Assembly (NCBI GenBank): GCA_973895155.1
Contig: OZ316898.1
Location: 19,220,001 to 19,284,000 of the forward strand
Source: Marsupella aquatica
Lineage: Eukaryota; Marchantiophyta
Direction: 5' to 3'
DNA length: 64,000 nucleotides
The position numbers and the translations under genes are program-made. A model generated the notes under the pieces. The model was not told the DNA's origin. It searched no databases and was given only the letters and a program-made list of their open reading frames with translations. Of the stretch, positions 1 through 11,884 are shown one piece after another (position 1 is the stretch's first letter; each line of letters begins with the position of its first letter).

Positions 1-1140
1 AAGTGGGTATGCCCTTTCCGTCAATCCAAAAGTGTCCCGACCGAGTTCAACAGGTGATCTCTGATCGCATGCACCGTTCACCCTTTCTAGCATGCTTTCC
101 GACGCACCCTCTGACTTGGTTTGAGCGCGTCTTTTATCCGGTTCGGGCGTTGGTTCGGGGGCTTGGTTATCTGCGAGCCCATTGTGGGCCCCCTTTCGTA
201 TGAGTTCTTTTGTCTTCACCACTTCCATGCGCCTCCGTCTTGGTCTTCCCCACCCATGCCTCCTTGGGCAACCCACATGTGTTTGTGGAGCGCCCTTGGA
301 TAGGGGGGGAATCCATATCCTACGATGTGGTCATGGTAGTGAGCGGACGGCGCCACACGATGACATCCGGGATGTGGTAGCCGCCATCGCTCGTGATTCC
401 GGGTATCATGTTATGATGGAGCAACGACATGTGTTACCACCCCGGGATGGAGTACCGGACAGGCATCGGGCCGATTTGGTTTTCTCTCGCGCTGGTGTTC
501 GTGCCCTTGGGGATGTGGTTGTTGCTGACCCCACTAGTGGAGCCAATTTGGCATCCGCTGCCCACATCCCAGGTCATGCTGCCACGAGGGCTGCTCGCCT
601 CAAGGAGGAGGCTTATGCTACGCGTTACCCAGGGGACCTTTTCTACCCGTTTGCCGTGGAGGTCTTTGGAGCGTTGCACCCGACTTTTGACCAGTTCTTG
701 CGCTCCTGTGCGGTTCATTATGTCGAGCGGCGGCCTTATCCACCAGTCTCTGTTATCACATCCTTTTTTAGACAGAGGGTGTCCATTGCACTTCAGCGTG
801 CACAGGCCTTCACTATCCTTCGTAGAGGCGAGGCGGTTGGAGTCCGGGCATCTAGTCGGATTCCATTGCTTGACCCCCCTATGCAGTTCACGACGGAGCT
901 TTATCAGGCCCATTACTTTGCCGTTGGGTAGTCTTTAGGTTTGTGTGTCCTTTGTTCTCCTTGGGCTGGGCTTGTGCCTGGTCTTTTTTGTGTTTGCTCT
1001 TTGGCCTTTTGGCCTTTTTTCTTGTTTTCCCTTGATTGGGTTTTTTGGCCTGTGGGATCCTGTCTCCCGGTCCAGCACCTCCTGCTCTTTGGCAGTTTGA
1101 TATATAAAAGTGTCAGAAAATATTGGAAAACATTTGACAT
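1..1140 (+). mobile_element. 3' end of a non-LTR retrotransposon (RLE-type LINE)
   Basis: This is the 3' part of a LINE; the 5' part lies outside the window. It holds the C-terminal open frame at 182-931 and a pyrimidine-rich 3' UTR after the stop. Short coding-like stretches upstream of 182 lie in other frames, so the copy is frameshifted. A clean poly(A) or terminal duplication was not found, so the 3' boundary near 1140 is approximate. Confidence 0.6.
182..931 (+). CDS. LINE C-terminal CCHC zinc finger and restriction-like endonuclease segment (fragment)
   Basis: This 249-residue frame looks like the end of a retrotransposon polyprotein rather than a whole protein. A zinc-finger-like cluster is visible: Cys33, Cys35, His45, Cys49 and a further His59, the arrangement that precedes the endonuclease in RLE-encoding LINEs. 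After it come RADLVF (about residue 99) and GDVVVADPTS, resembling the strand carrying the acidic residues of PD-(D/E)xK nucleases, and a conserved-looking FAVEVFGALHP segment. In such elements the domain nicks target DNA to start reverse transcription. The upstream reverse transcriptase is not in the window, so the ATG at 182 is only where this frame opens. The family call is by motif recognition; the clade is not resolved. Confidence 0.55.
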   Translation: MWAPFRMSSFVFTTSMRLRLGLPHPCLLGQPTCVCGAPLDRGGIHILRCGHGSERTAPHDDIRDVVAAIARDSGYHVMMEQRHVLPPRDGVPDRHRADLVFSRAGVRALGDVVVADPTSGANLASAAHIPGHAATRAARLKEEAYATRYPGDLFYPFAVEVFGALHPTFDQFLRSCAVHYVERRPYPPVSVITSFFRQRVSIALQRAQAFTILRRGEAVGVRASSRIPLLDPPMQFTTELYQAHYFAVG

Positions 1141-2892
1141 GTACCTTGTACCTTACTCTAATAGTGGGCACCGCCTTTCTGTCAATCCAAGAGAAAATTC
1201 CTTGGTGGGGCAGATATTTGATAAACTTCTTGGCGGTTAATGTTGTTTTTGTGAGGTGCTGGTAATGCCTTATAACAAGCACTATCTTGTTCGATGACTT
1301 AAAATCACCACTGGCCATATGAAAGGGGAAGTGTCCAAAACTTCTCCCTTTTTCGAATTACTCTCCTCTAGAGTAATACTTTGCGCCACAATTTTAGTAA
1401 TGTAGTAAATATGGTGAAATCTAGTAGGGAGTCTCAAAGTTGGGTCATTAATGAAAGTTACGGATTGTGTTATATCCCATAACTCAAGTTATGCGACCCA
1501 GTTATAGAATTTAAAAAATGGGGGGAGGTAACATTGACCCGCCCCATAAGGCAGGAGTTACGGTCTCACCTGTCTCATAACATATATTATTTTCCCCTCA
1601 ATTCTTGATTAGTCGCCACCTCAAATGCAGCAGCGATCACCATGTTAGGAGCAAATCCCATGTGTCTTCAGTCGCGGCTTTCCGGAATTCCTTATTTTTG
1701 CCTAATGTTGCAGGAAAGTTACAGGTTAAGTGTTGAGCCCGAGGACTTTCCTTACGGTAGCCGAAGATCTGCTCCCATAATTTTTACGGGAGTTCCCATA
1801 ATACTTGAGTTATGGGAGTGCCTTATCTTGTTAAGGCCTCGGTTAAGGCCAAGCTTTGAGATGCCCTAGTGGATCCAAGTTTTTTTCATGGCTAGTGACA
1901 CTTTAAAACTTGAACTGGAGAAACTTCGTATATGGCAAAGCCAACGAGTTCCAAGGCCCACAAAACATGAGGAAAAAAACCAGACAGAAGCTTGAACTTT
2001 GCAATCTGCCATAGGGAATCAATGGGTGTCTAGCCTGGCAGCTGACATAGTCAACCCAGGCATCTCCTCTTTCCTTCATTGTTTTGCCCTGTGTTTCTGC
2101 CAGACAACTTACAGACCAAAGGGGGAGGGAGCTCTCCAATGCTTGAGCTATGGCAGTTTGGCTTTGAGCACAACACTTTAGGGCTGTGTTCCATTTTCCC
2201 CCCCTTTCAGGCCTACCCCCATTTACAACCCTCTCCAAGATTGTCAGAGCCAATCACAGCCAATTGCGGTTTTTGGGGGACACCCTCGAATTAGTGCTGC
2301 AACGGGAAGGCAGCCAGACTCACACAAGCTGTTGCATGGAGAATCTGAGTGCAGCCATTGTGGAGAGATATACTTGATGGACCCCTAAATTGAAATGTCT
2401 TATTTGATAGACCCCATGAGCTCGTGGGTACCAGCGTATTTTTAAAGGATTTCACTTTTTAGCCAGAGTGGTGAATGTAAAGTGTGTGAAGGAGAAGATG
2501 CTCAAAAGCTTCTTTATTCAATTATTTTCTAGACCATCCGATCTCCCTAGATTTAAGGCTGACCGTTAGATTCTGGCTACTGGGGCCTGGGAATAGGTGG
2601 AACACTGGCTAAAGAGACAGCAAAATAATAGCAAAGTTTAGCCAAAAGCGGCAAAAGATTTTTGGGGAGGTGGAATCTAGCAAATTTTTGCCACTAAAAA
2701 AAACACTGGTGGGTACATTGATTTGAGATCTATGAACTGTCTGGATCACTCATGGGTCCATCAAGAAACTCTTTGCATTTTGGGGGGCATTTTGGGGGGT
2801 CCATCAAGGACCTCTCTCTGTTCGGCAAATGTCACTACCTTTTCAGTTTCTCCTCTCATCTTGCCCAAAATTTCTTGACGGTCTCAAATTCA
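1141..2892. other. Non-coding stretch with a small MITE candidate
   Basis: No convincing gene is seen; open frames here are short and lack recognisable domains. A pair of inverted repeats, TCCCATAACTCAAGTTATG at 1475-1493 and its near complement at 1797-1817, encloses about 340 bases and may be a MITE or fold-back element. No clear target duplication was found. The rest shows nothing I can name. Confidence 0.4.
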
Positions 2893-3147
2893 AGTATAAC
2901 AGGGTTGAAAGGAGATTTCATATTCACGGAATTCTCAAAAATTGGGGATTGGAATCAGATAGTCTCCTGGAATCCGAATCCCCATTTTAGTTCGAAGTGG
3001 AACTAATCTTCAGCTGTCCAAATTTGGGATGTTGATCCAGCTTTTCTCTCTTGGAATTGACAGTACTTGCATTGGATTTTGAACTGGATTCAAAATGATA
3101 GCCCTGGCTTCAATTGAAAGTCCCCCAGATCCTTCCATTCCGCCTGG
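2893..3147 (+). repeat. Dispersed repeat, copy 1 (inverted copy at 50068-50316)
   Basis: About 250 bases here reappear in reverse complement at 50068-50316 with scattered differences. Both copies share the run from AACAGGGTTGAAAGGAGATTTCA to GATCCTTCCATTC when one is reversed. No coding potential, LTR or TIR features were seen at this copy. The other copy is flanked on both sides by Copia family A LTR ends. The nature of the repeat is unknown. Confidence 0.7.
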
Positions 3148-5377
3148 GATTTTGACTTCCTGGGTTCTTTGCGATGTGTTTATGGCAGAATTTGGACGCT
3201 GTTAACGAGTGTCTACCATATTTTGGCTTGTATTCCTGATTGTGTTCTTCATATAATACAGAACCGAATGGAATATTGAACATACGGCAATTGCAATTGA
3301 AATTGAGCAGACGGCAAGATTGTTGCAAAGCGTTAGATCTACAACCATGATGCTACAGTGGCCTGCTAAATTTCCAGACAACACAAATCAAATCAAGAAG
3401 CTACTGGTTTGCTTTAGTAAAAGCTGTCCAAATCTCTGCAGAGTCCAGACTACTAGGCAAAGAAGGTGGTCCATGGGAAAGAGGAGAATTTCCTCTCGAT
3501 GCTTGACGTATTGCATTGAAATTTGCTTGCCAGATCAATTTCCTGCTGATTCACTAAAAGGTCTGCTAAAAGGACTCTACTAAAAAACTGTCTTAGGTCC
3601 AATTGTTCGACTCCCTCTGATTCCAATATCAGCTTGTGAATGGAGTTGATAAGACTTCTGGTTAGACTCCTTCCGACTCCAACTCTCAGCTTATGAATGG
3701 AAGTTTATAAGGGTGCATTTTTTTCTCCAAGATCTGATCAGATCCATCCATTTGGGAGAAACACTGCTGTTCATTTTACAAAACGTTGGGGGCACTTTTA
3801 ACCAACCTGATACCAATCCTACATGAAATGTAGTGGGACCCAAATTTTGCTTATGTGGAGAACTCTTTTATCCTAGATTTTAGACCACCTCTCTTGGTGG
3901 TCTCTTCTTCTGACTGGCCTCTTGGTCCATTTCTATTTTAAGTCATTTGCATTAAAAAGTGACCCACAAGTCCTTCATAAGATCTTCTCTTCTCACATTT
4001 AGAAAGACTTTAGCCAAAGATTAGATGACATTCAGGTGGAGTGGGTACTCAATCTATTTGTCTTTTAGTAAATTAATCTAGCACCATTGGCTGCACTTGG
4101 CTTTACAGGACCTTGGGGGCAATACAAGGATTCAAAAAATGCTTCTAGCCCCGGGACACTATATTTAGTGTGTGCAATGGCCCTCCAGTTTGCTTTGGTG
4201 AAAAAAACTCCCAATTGCCCCTGACGGCTTGTAAAGTCCTCCTAAGACTTGCGCAGTACAGTACGTAACACAGAATTCATTGATATAAATTACGGGAATA
4301 TGTAATTCAATGTAGATGTGACCACAGCTAGGAATTCCGTTGCAAAACAAACCTCCAAGACATTGCTAGGAGAAAAATACTTCATGATACCTGGATTCAG
4401 GAATATCTTCCATATCTTGCACTGAGAAATATGAACCGGTGCACCTACACAACATGTTACATGCTGTGGCTTTTGGGCAGGTTGTTTCATAGCCTTTGGG
4501 TGCCACCTGCTGGTTCAGGTATGTTAGTCAGCCTCGTTAACATAAACTTTTAAATGAAAAAACGAATGATCCGAAACTCCTGACAAGTCGGCCAACAGAC
4601 AAGCTTAACTCCTTCCATTTTGACAGGTGATGAAGTTCTGCCGTTAGTGTGGACTGACTCGCTCCACTGGTGCCTCACAACAAGGAATCATTTCAAAAAC
4701 GAAATGGCACCTTCATATTCTCTCACTGTATATGCGGACAACATGGGTTGCTGACTGTTCATCCACTATATCACTGTGCCAAAGTGCAAAAAGTGCCATA
4801 CAAGGTGCTTACAAAATTTGAAATAGATTCTCATATAATACAGGATTGCGCCATTGAAGTGGTACTCATTCAAATTTGGAGTGCACAAAAAATGAGAAAT
4901 CCTGTCAGAGAGAAAAGGAATATGCCGAAAAGCTAATTTAGTTTAGTGTGAAAAGTAAAGAGTCACACCATTGTTACAAAGATAAACAAAAACAAGTTAC
5001 TATAGTAACACAATGATACTCATCAATGAGTATCTTCCCTCCATGATGAAAGGAAGTATTCAATAGGGTACTATGCATACTCAATAGGGTGTACATACTC
5101 AATAGAATAATATTGCACATTGCACAGTTTAGTGTAATTGGAGGAGTTAAATTGCAAGTTAAATTGCAGATACTACTTTAGTAAGAAAGGGGACTACATA
5201 CACTAATCAAATAAAAAATTATTATTCCAATATTTAGGGTGATTTTTTATATTCAAATTTTGTGTCACTTTCACTGCCAAAAAGAAAAGAAAACATAAGG
5301 CCTAAAGACATAGTAAAGATCATGGCACGAGCCTTGATGAGAAGGTTTCGGGCAAGGGGCACACTATTACTTGATCA
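3148..5377. other. Non-coding, AT-rich stretch
   Basis: Only short unsupported open frames are present. Short direct repeats such as 'actcaatagggt' around 5060-5105 are visible. Nothing else can be named. Confidence 0.5.
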
Positions 5378-5757
5378 TATCTTTTTACTTTATAGTATCT
5401 TTCACATAAAGACCTTTTGGCGCCACAACATCATTTTACTTGATGACATCTTTCACATAACGACATCTTTGTACTTGACTACATCATTTTACTTGATGAT
5501 ATCTTTCAGTTTACATCTTTGACAAAATGATTTCTTTTTTCTTAAAGACATCTTTTTATGTGATGACATTTTTCACATAATGACATCTTTGGTGAGACAA
5601 TTGTTTTTTCATCGACATTTGTTTTACTTGACAACATTTTTCACAGAACAACATCTTTGGTGAAATGACTTTTTTTCTTAAGTAACAACATCTTTTCACT
5701 TCACGACATGTTTCACATAACAACATCTTGGGCGTCAGGACATCTTTAATGCAAAGC
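5378..5757. repeat. Degenerate minisatellite built on a CATCTTT core
   Basis: The stretch repeats variants of 'ACTTGATGACATCTTTCAC' and 'ACATAATGACATCTTTGG' many times with drift in sequence and spacing. Reversed, the core resembles the GATGTC-containing unit of the array at 11885-12505, so both may come from one minisatellite family. No protein is likely, although frames run through it. Confidence 0.6.
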
Positions 5758-6175
5758 ACGGGCATAGTACTTCTATAATATGGAATGCCGCCAAAAGTTC
5801 TTTCGTCAGCTCATAAAATTGGAAATGGAGGTAACCAACCTGAGCATTCAGATTTTGTTAAAGATTTTTGTCTACTCTTGGATTGAATGATTGACCAGGA
5901 GACACAAAACAATGTTATTCTTATTTTATAGTAGAATACATGAGATGATTCTTATATGACAAGACCTATAATGTGTCTTTTGACATTGGGCTTGGCAACA
6001 ACATGGCCGCAATAACCGCATAGCTGCAACATCCTCGTGTCTGGAATGATTGTATCTCCATAACAACAACCTGGTCACAACAACATCTGAGATGTCACAA
6101 CAACTTTCTTGCCTTGCTTATATTTCTTTGCATTGTCTCACGTGAATTTATTTATTTGGCTCATGTGAATCTATT

Positions 6176-6249
6176 TGTCTTGCCCTCAACATTTTTGCCT
6201 TGCCTCAAAATCTTTGCTTCACCTCAACATTTTTACCTTGCCTTGACAC
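6176..6249 (-). repeat. Short block of the 19-bp minisatellite, reverse orientation
   Basis: Four or five units of the type TTGCCCTCAACATTTTTGCC and TTCACCTCAACATTTTTACC lie head to tail. The reverse complement matches the unit AGATGTTGAGGTGAGGGCA of the array at 11885-12505. Weaker versions are seen upstream from about 6010. Confidence 0.65.
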
Positions 6250-7123
6250 AGACGATAGTGTAACCCAAAGTATTGGGTTTTCCATATAGCATAATAGTAC
6301 CTACTAATTAAAGAACATGTTGTACTTTGGGAATGTTTGAATAGTAATGGTAACCCATTAGTTCAGAGTCAATCTAGGGCTCAAAACCACATCTGAACAC
6401 TACAATTTATACTCTTTTATCTGTTGATGGGTTGTTTACAAAATGTCATTCTGACAAGAAGTTTCCATACCCATTGGATTATGGTGACATTTGTTTCTAA
6501 GCATGAGATGGATCTAAAAGTGCCACCCCCTTGCCACTCTCATCTAGGCTTGCGCATTCCTTAAAATCCAATTGACTATTTCACTTACTCTCTAGAATAT
6601 CCAATTGCTTGGTCACCTCATCATGCTCAATACCATTTACTCTTGCCAATGTTTGCAATTCACGACCTTGGGCTAGTAATACATTTTCCTATTTTGTAAG
6701 AAATTGCCAACAAAAAAAGTGTTGAGAGTGGAGACTAATATGATGGGAAGCGAGTAGTTTACTGTTCACATAGGCCAAGGAATAGTGGCCGGTGCAATAG
6801 GCGGGGCCCTCTCCTCTTTCGGTCCCTTTTCAGCATACAACTTAGACAAACAATTATACAATTATATCCCAGCATTATACAGACATACAGTACATCCGAT
6901 CCGAGTGAACTTTATGACTCGCTAAATAGGAAATTGCGAGAAAATGGGATTTTTTGTAGGCCGTAGAGTCATCTCTCGACTGGACTGCTGAATCACACAC
7001 AGCAGTGGAAACTAAGCTGACAGCTGAGTCCCCAAAAGCTCGAGGTGGGTCATCCACCATCAGGAGATGGGATGAGCTGCTGCTGAGAAGGAATCGATCG
7101 ATCCACAGACCCGCTGTTCGCAG
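6250..7123 (+). promoter_or_regulatory. Upstream region and probable 5' untranslated exon of the GT34 gene
   Basis: No coding sequence is seen. The last part should contain the promoter and first, untranslated exon of the glycosyltransferase gene, because a consensus-like splice donor CAG|GTAATG lies at 7123/7124. No TATA box or start site could be placed with confidence. Confidence 0.35.
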
Positions 7124-8431
7124 GTAATGTTCCTTTTCCCGAATGAATCTCTCTTTGCATTGCGCATTCCCTGATTGCAGTGTCGATCAGAGTGGTGCTC
7201 GTGAATTTGGCGATTCTGTGTCTTGTTTGTCTACGTGCTCTGTTTTCCGGATTTGCTTGAGGTGTTTTGGTCGAGCTCCAATTTCTTCCTGATCGGATGG
7301 TCTCTAGTGAGGATGGCCTTCGTTACATCGAGTGAATGATCTTAGCAGCGTCGGTTATTTGCTTTCTAAGTTTACGGTGCCGTTTGAAGTGTGTGAGTGA
7401 AATCGTCATTGTTTTCGTTCAGATCCGAGCCGCTTCTGGTTCCATTGTTCGTCGATGTACAGGACCTTAGGTCACGCACAACATCGTTACTGAGCTGGGT
7501 CTTCGATCTTTCGGGCTTCACGGAGATACGGTCGTGTTGCTCGTGGTGTACGCCTGCTGCAAGGTGGTGATGAATGTGTGGATGCACGGCATGTGACTCA
7601 GTCGTCTTCTATGTGCAAGCTGATTGATAGGTCTACGAGGTTGTGGATGGCCCTTCAAGGTGATCGACCGTGGCTGTGATTTCATTCAGGTAAGCTCATG
7701 CAAGCAAACAAGCAACTGGCTTAACTTGTTCGCCTCTGGCAATCACGATTTGCTTGAACATGTAAGGACTTAAAGAAATTATGTTTCCTCTAAGGTGTTC
7801 AGCTCCACTTCCGTGTTGGATTTAGTGTTAACTTAGTGTACAGTGTTTAGGTTCAAAGTTCAAGTTCGAGTTAGGGTTCTGGATCTGATGAATGCCCGGT
7901 GTCACATGGGACGAAAATTGTGATTGAAGGAGATTCAGTACAGCAGCTTAGTTGTTTCATCCTGGGGCTACCGGTGGACATTTGATGATCTCTTTAGAAA
8001 ATTAAATGTCGATCTCAAAAGTCCAACTACTATGAGTTTAGCCGAGAAGGATCATGGCAGTCAAGCTTAAGATGTGCATGAAATCTACAATCCGGCTTTG
8101 ATCATTTCCTTTGTTCTGTGTCACGATGTGCTTTACGGTGAGGGAAAGTCGCAATTCGAGATGAAAGTTAGACCTACGTTAGTCCTGTGAGCTGAGCTGA
8201 GCTGAAATGACGATATCCTGTCTTTGCACAGTCTGTAGAGGCAGTTGTTCAAAATTGCGGCTCATGACTTTGGCTACCAGCACAAGATGCCCAGCCCAAG
8301 ATTCTTCTTGTTTACATTTTTGCGTTTATGATTCTCGGAAGACACGGAAGACATTTCCTCCTCGCCTAGATATGCAGCAGAATTCATGCATGTGTATTCG
8401 TCCGGTTGTAACAGAAATGTTCCTCCTGCAG
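7124..8431 (+). other. Probable 5'UTR intron of the GT34 gene
   Basis: The segment begins with GTAATG after CAG and ends with the pyrimidine-rich acceptor TTCCTCCTGCAG at 8420-8431, 25 bases before the start codon. It has no coding potential. Long leader introns are common in plant genes. Splicing here is inferred from the sites alone. Confidence 0.5.
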
Positions 8432-8456
8432 TGGAGCATAGGCTCAGCTAAGCGTT

Positions 8457-9662
8457 ATGGAGCGAAAAGGCGGCACAATCAAGGATGCAATATGGCTAGT
8501 GGAGAACATGTCAACTGGAAAGCTAGACCGCTACATTCAGGCACGTCTCAGGAGAGCCAACATCACCGTCCTTTGTCTCGCCGTGGCCATCATAAGCTTG
8601 AGTGGAGTCGCCAGCTTCAGGCTCTTGACGGGGAATCCTCTGATTCCGAGAGACGAACAACCGGAACGAGATCCCTCTGAGCCATTCCGCCTGGGGCCTG
8701 TGGTCACCGATTGGGATGAGCAGAGAGCAGCCTGGCTGGAGAAGAACCCGCACATGAGGACCACTATCAAGGGTAAGCTGCGCTTGTTCATGATCACTGG
8801 CTCGCAGACCGAGGAATGTGCCAACCCCATTGGCGATTTCTGGCTGCTGAAGGCCTACAAGAACAAGATGGACTACTGCAGGAGGCACAACATCGAGAGC
8901 TACTACAATATGGGAATCATGGATTCTGCCATGGTAGATTTCTGGGTGAAGCTGCCGCTTATCCGGAATGTTATGCTGACCCATCCAGAGGTGGAGTGGG
9001 TTTGGTGGGTGGACAGCGACGCCATGTTCACAGACATGGCGTTTGAGATCCCTCTGGAGAAGTATAAGGACCATAACATGGTAATTCATGGCTGGCCGAA
9101 TGAGGTTTTCGAGAAGAAAAACTGGGTTGGGTTAAATGCTGGGATTTTCCTTGTTCGGAACTGTCAGTGGACGCTTGATTTCCTGGATCTCTGGGGCTCC
9201 CTGGGAGAGAACAGAGGAGAGCAGAGGCGCAGTATGGGGAAGATCCTGACGATGAGCCTCCAAGGTAGAATTAAAAACTTCCCGGCCGATGACCAATCTT
9301 CACTCATCTATCTCCTCAATGACATGAAGGATAAGCTCTACCCTAAAGTCTTCTTGGAGAGTGATTACTATCTCCACGGCTATTGGGTGTACCTGACTGA
9401 TAGGTATGAGGAGTACCTGAGAACCAGCCACCCTGGTTTTGGAGATGATCGCTGGCCTTTCATCACCCATTTCGTGGGATGTAAGCTTTGTGGCAACAAC
9501 AATGATTATCCCACATCTAAATGCTTGAAGCATATGAGCAGAGCGTTCAACTTCGCCGACAATCAAGTAGTGGAGGAGTTCGGACTCCAGCATGTGTCTC
9601 TAGAGAGCTCCATCCTGCGTCGCGTCAAGAACGAATCTTCCACAGCAGAGGGGCTTAGATAG
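8457..9662 (+). CDS. GT34 family glycosyltransferase, xyloglucan xylosyltransferase / galactomannan galactosyltransferase-like
   Basis: The 401-residue intronless frame is a type II Golgi membrane protein: a short basic N-terminus, one hydrophobic segment at about residues 36-57, a stem, and a lumenal GT-A catalytic domain. Known GT34 enzymes transfer xylose from UDP-xylose to the xyloglucan backbone or galactose to galactomannan. The metal- and nucleotide-binding DxD is Asp186-Ser187-Asp188 in WWVDSDAMFTDM. Other family signatures are the VIHGWP, GLNAGIFLVRNCQW, PADDQSSLIYLL and WPFITHFVGCKLCG segments, and FNFADNQV near the C-terminus. The protein is somewhat shorter than typical angiosperm members (about 430-470 residues), mainly in the stem. 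The ATG at 8457 is the first in frame after the predicted acceptor and leaves a complete signal anchor. It is the only gene in the window with no disabling change. Which sugar it transfers cannot be told from sequence. Confidence 0.92.
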   Translation: MERKGGTIKDAIWLVENMSTGKLDRYIQARLRRANITVLCLAVAIISLSGVASFRLLTGNPLIPRDEQPERDPSEPFRLGPVVTDWDEQRAAWLEKNPHMRTTIKGKLRLFMITGSQTEECANPIGDFWLLKAYKNKMDYCRRHNIESYYNMGIMDSAMVDFWVKLPLIRNVMLTHPEVEWVWWVDSDAMFTDMAFEIPLEKYKDHNMVIHGWPNEVFEKKNWVGLNAGIFLVRNCQWTLDFLDLWGSLGENRGEQRRSMGKILTMSLQGRIKNFPADDQSSLIYLLNDMKDKLYPKVFLESDYYLHGYWVYLTDRYEEYLRTSHPGFGDDRWPFITHFVGCKLCGNNNDYPTSKCLKHMSRAFNFADNQVVEEFGLQHVSLESSILRRVKNESSTAEGLR

Positions 9663-11282
9663 CATTTTCTTATGTGGGCGACGTCCGAGTGTTCTTGCCA
9701 CTCGGTGCTTTGCTCTCAAAGCTCGGCGGAATGTCGCTGTGGCGACGCAAGCTTGTCTTTCTGGATTGTATTTCTTTCATAGTCCAGCGCCTACATGCCT
9801 CCCGCATTGGTGACCATGGGCCTGATGGACGAGAAAAATGTGGGTAAATCTGTACAAGCTGTGGATAGATTTTTCGTTGGAGAACGTTGGCTGGCCAATA
9901 GCTGCAGGTAGCTCGATCTCTGCTAGCAAACTTTGAATGATCCCTCGGCCTCCAGTCCTATAGAAATTCCAATACTTTATTCTTTCACTTAGGAGTAGTC
10001 AGAGGAATGGCATGGTAGAGTGGGCTGCGATGCTTCCCGGGCGTTCTTTTCTCCTCCTTCGACTGAGTTTGAAGGGACCATCAAAGGTGATGTGAGCTGG
10101 ATGAACTTAGTCGAGACTACCCGGGGATCTGTGGTTTCGTTGTACAAAGTAGAAATGGAGACGTCGGAACGCTGTTGGTGAGGATGTGGACATGATGTCA
10201 GCGGAAATGATGTACAGGACTCGGGTTTTAGTGCCCTGGAATGTTTCCGTATCCCTTTCTCTAAACTAAAATTGAAGACGTACAAGGGTTCTTCTAATTT
10301 TAGTCAACGGCGTCCTGATATAGCCACGGCAGAGCTTTCCACTGACGGACAACGAAACTGCTGATAAAACCATCCACCAGGGGATGGACAGACATGTAGG
10401 TCTCTTGTCATCTTCTGACGTTCGGTTTGCTGTAGGACACTTAGATGCCTTCGATTCTAGACTATGTCCTGGAGATCATCACTCAGAACTGTTTCTCGTA
10501 GGAGACAATGAGGCATAGAACGTCTTTACTGGTGAAGGTGAATGTGACCAAAGCTTTGTACGATGTAACCTCATGTACCGCGAAACTGCGATAACGTGCT
10601 CCTGTGAACGGACGGACATGTTGGCCTCGTGCTGTCACCTGATATTATTGTTTTTATGATACTGGTGCATGAATGCATCATGCATGATTCTAGATTAGCA
10701 TTGCCGTATATTAGTCCTTATCTCATATACGGAGAGTATCGCCGGACTACCTGCGGAATGTAGCAGTCGCTGGGTTGCCATCACATGTTCAATCTAGGGT
10801 AGGAGATTATGAAGATAGCAGTGTAATTGGGCTCGGCAGGACGGAATGTAGGCAACAATAGTATTGATCATACACTCATAATCCTCTAAATTCAGGAGGA
10901 TGTCAAGTTGGGGTCGGCCGTAAGCAGTTCCCAATCCTGGCATCTCGGTAAATTAGGATAGCACTCATACATGGAGTTCTTGATACCACGAGAGCATGCG
11001 CTTGCCTTCACAGGAGCAGCCTAAGACACTCCGGAATTATTCTCTGCCTATCCTTCGGCTGGGAAGTTTTGTTTATCTGGAAAACTTGGAAGTGCCATAG
11101 TCCTGTCTCACAGTGGCGGCTAGCAAGAAGTGATGCTTCATGATTGAAGCCCTCGGGTTGAACCTTGCCTGTGGAGGTTTCCAAAACATTTTTCCTGGTG
11201 ACTTTGATTTTGAAGTGTGCTTAGATTACGCACTCCAGTGTTTCAATGCATTGGAGGACGAATTGCCGTTTGACCGATCGGT
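9663..11282. other. 3' UTR and non-coding downstream region of the GT34 gene
   Basis: The first few hundred bases should be 3' UTR. No canonical AATAAA signal could be assigned. The rest carries no supported gene or recognisable mobile element. Confidence 0.4.
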
Positions 11283-11524
11283 CAAATATCAGGAATAAGC
11301 ATCTGCGTCGTTGTCACTACAAGCATGTGAGAAGTCAAGTGAATAGGAAATTTAGAATTTGGCTATTCACCGGACTCATTGAAATTTGAGAGAGCTTAGA
11401 TGTAAAATATCAGGAATGACCATCTGCATCATTGTCACTTCAAGCATGTGAGAAGTCAAGTGAGTAGAAAATTTAGAATTTGGCAATTCACCGGACTCAT
11501 TGAAATTTGAGTGGGCCTAGATAT
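11283..11524. repeat. Tandem duplication, 121-bp unit, two copies
   Basis: The unit from 'AAATATCAGGAAT' to 'GAAATTTGAG' occurs at 11283-11403 and again at 11404-11524 with about a dozen differences. No coding function is evident. Confidence 0.85.
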
Positions 11525-11536
11525 GTATCGACGAAG

Positions 11537-11708
11537 ATTGGAATTTAGGCCATTTAAACCCACAGTAACTTGAACCCAATAATAGAGATAGAAGGTCAAA
11601 ATTGAGAGCAGGGCAACGAACATCGAATTTATGCCATTTAAACCTACAGGAACTTGAACCCAATAATAGAGATAGAAGGTCAGAATTGAGAGAAGGGCAA
11701 CGAACATT
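11537..11708. repeat. Tandem duplication, 84-bp unit, two copies
   Basis: The unit containing CCATTTAAACC and AATAATAGAGATAGAAGG recurs with a period of exactly 84 bases, a multiple of three. The minus-strand frame therefore reads as a 28-residue repeat. This looks like a by-product of the duplication, not a selected protein. Confidence 0.8.
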
Positions 11709-11884
11709 GACAACGGGATTCGATAGACCAGGATGGAAGAATCCCACATCAAGGACTACCGACCATTTCACGTTGGCCCCCTCCCATGCACATCATTTCC
11801 GGTTGAAAAATCATTGACCCGAGAGCCAAGTAGTCAGTGACAGTGGTTATGCTACACTAGCCCCATGCCCGTGCGTTGCACGAA

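Noticed and set aside
434-938. Long open frames overlapping the LINE endonuclease on both strands
   Set aside because: They overlap the frame with recognisable CCHC and nuclease motifs and have no domain of their own.
8523-9089. 188-residue minus-strand frame across the GT34 gene
   Set aside because: Shadow of the strongly supported plus-strand GT34 coding sequence.
11521-11771. Hydrophobic minus-strand repeat protein (YLYYWVQV)
   Set aside because: It arises from the 84-bp tandem duplication, whose length happens to be a multiple of three; no start, promoter or family.
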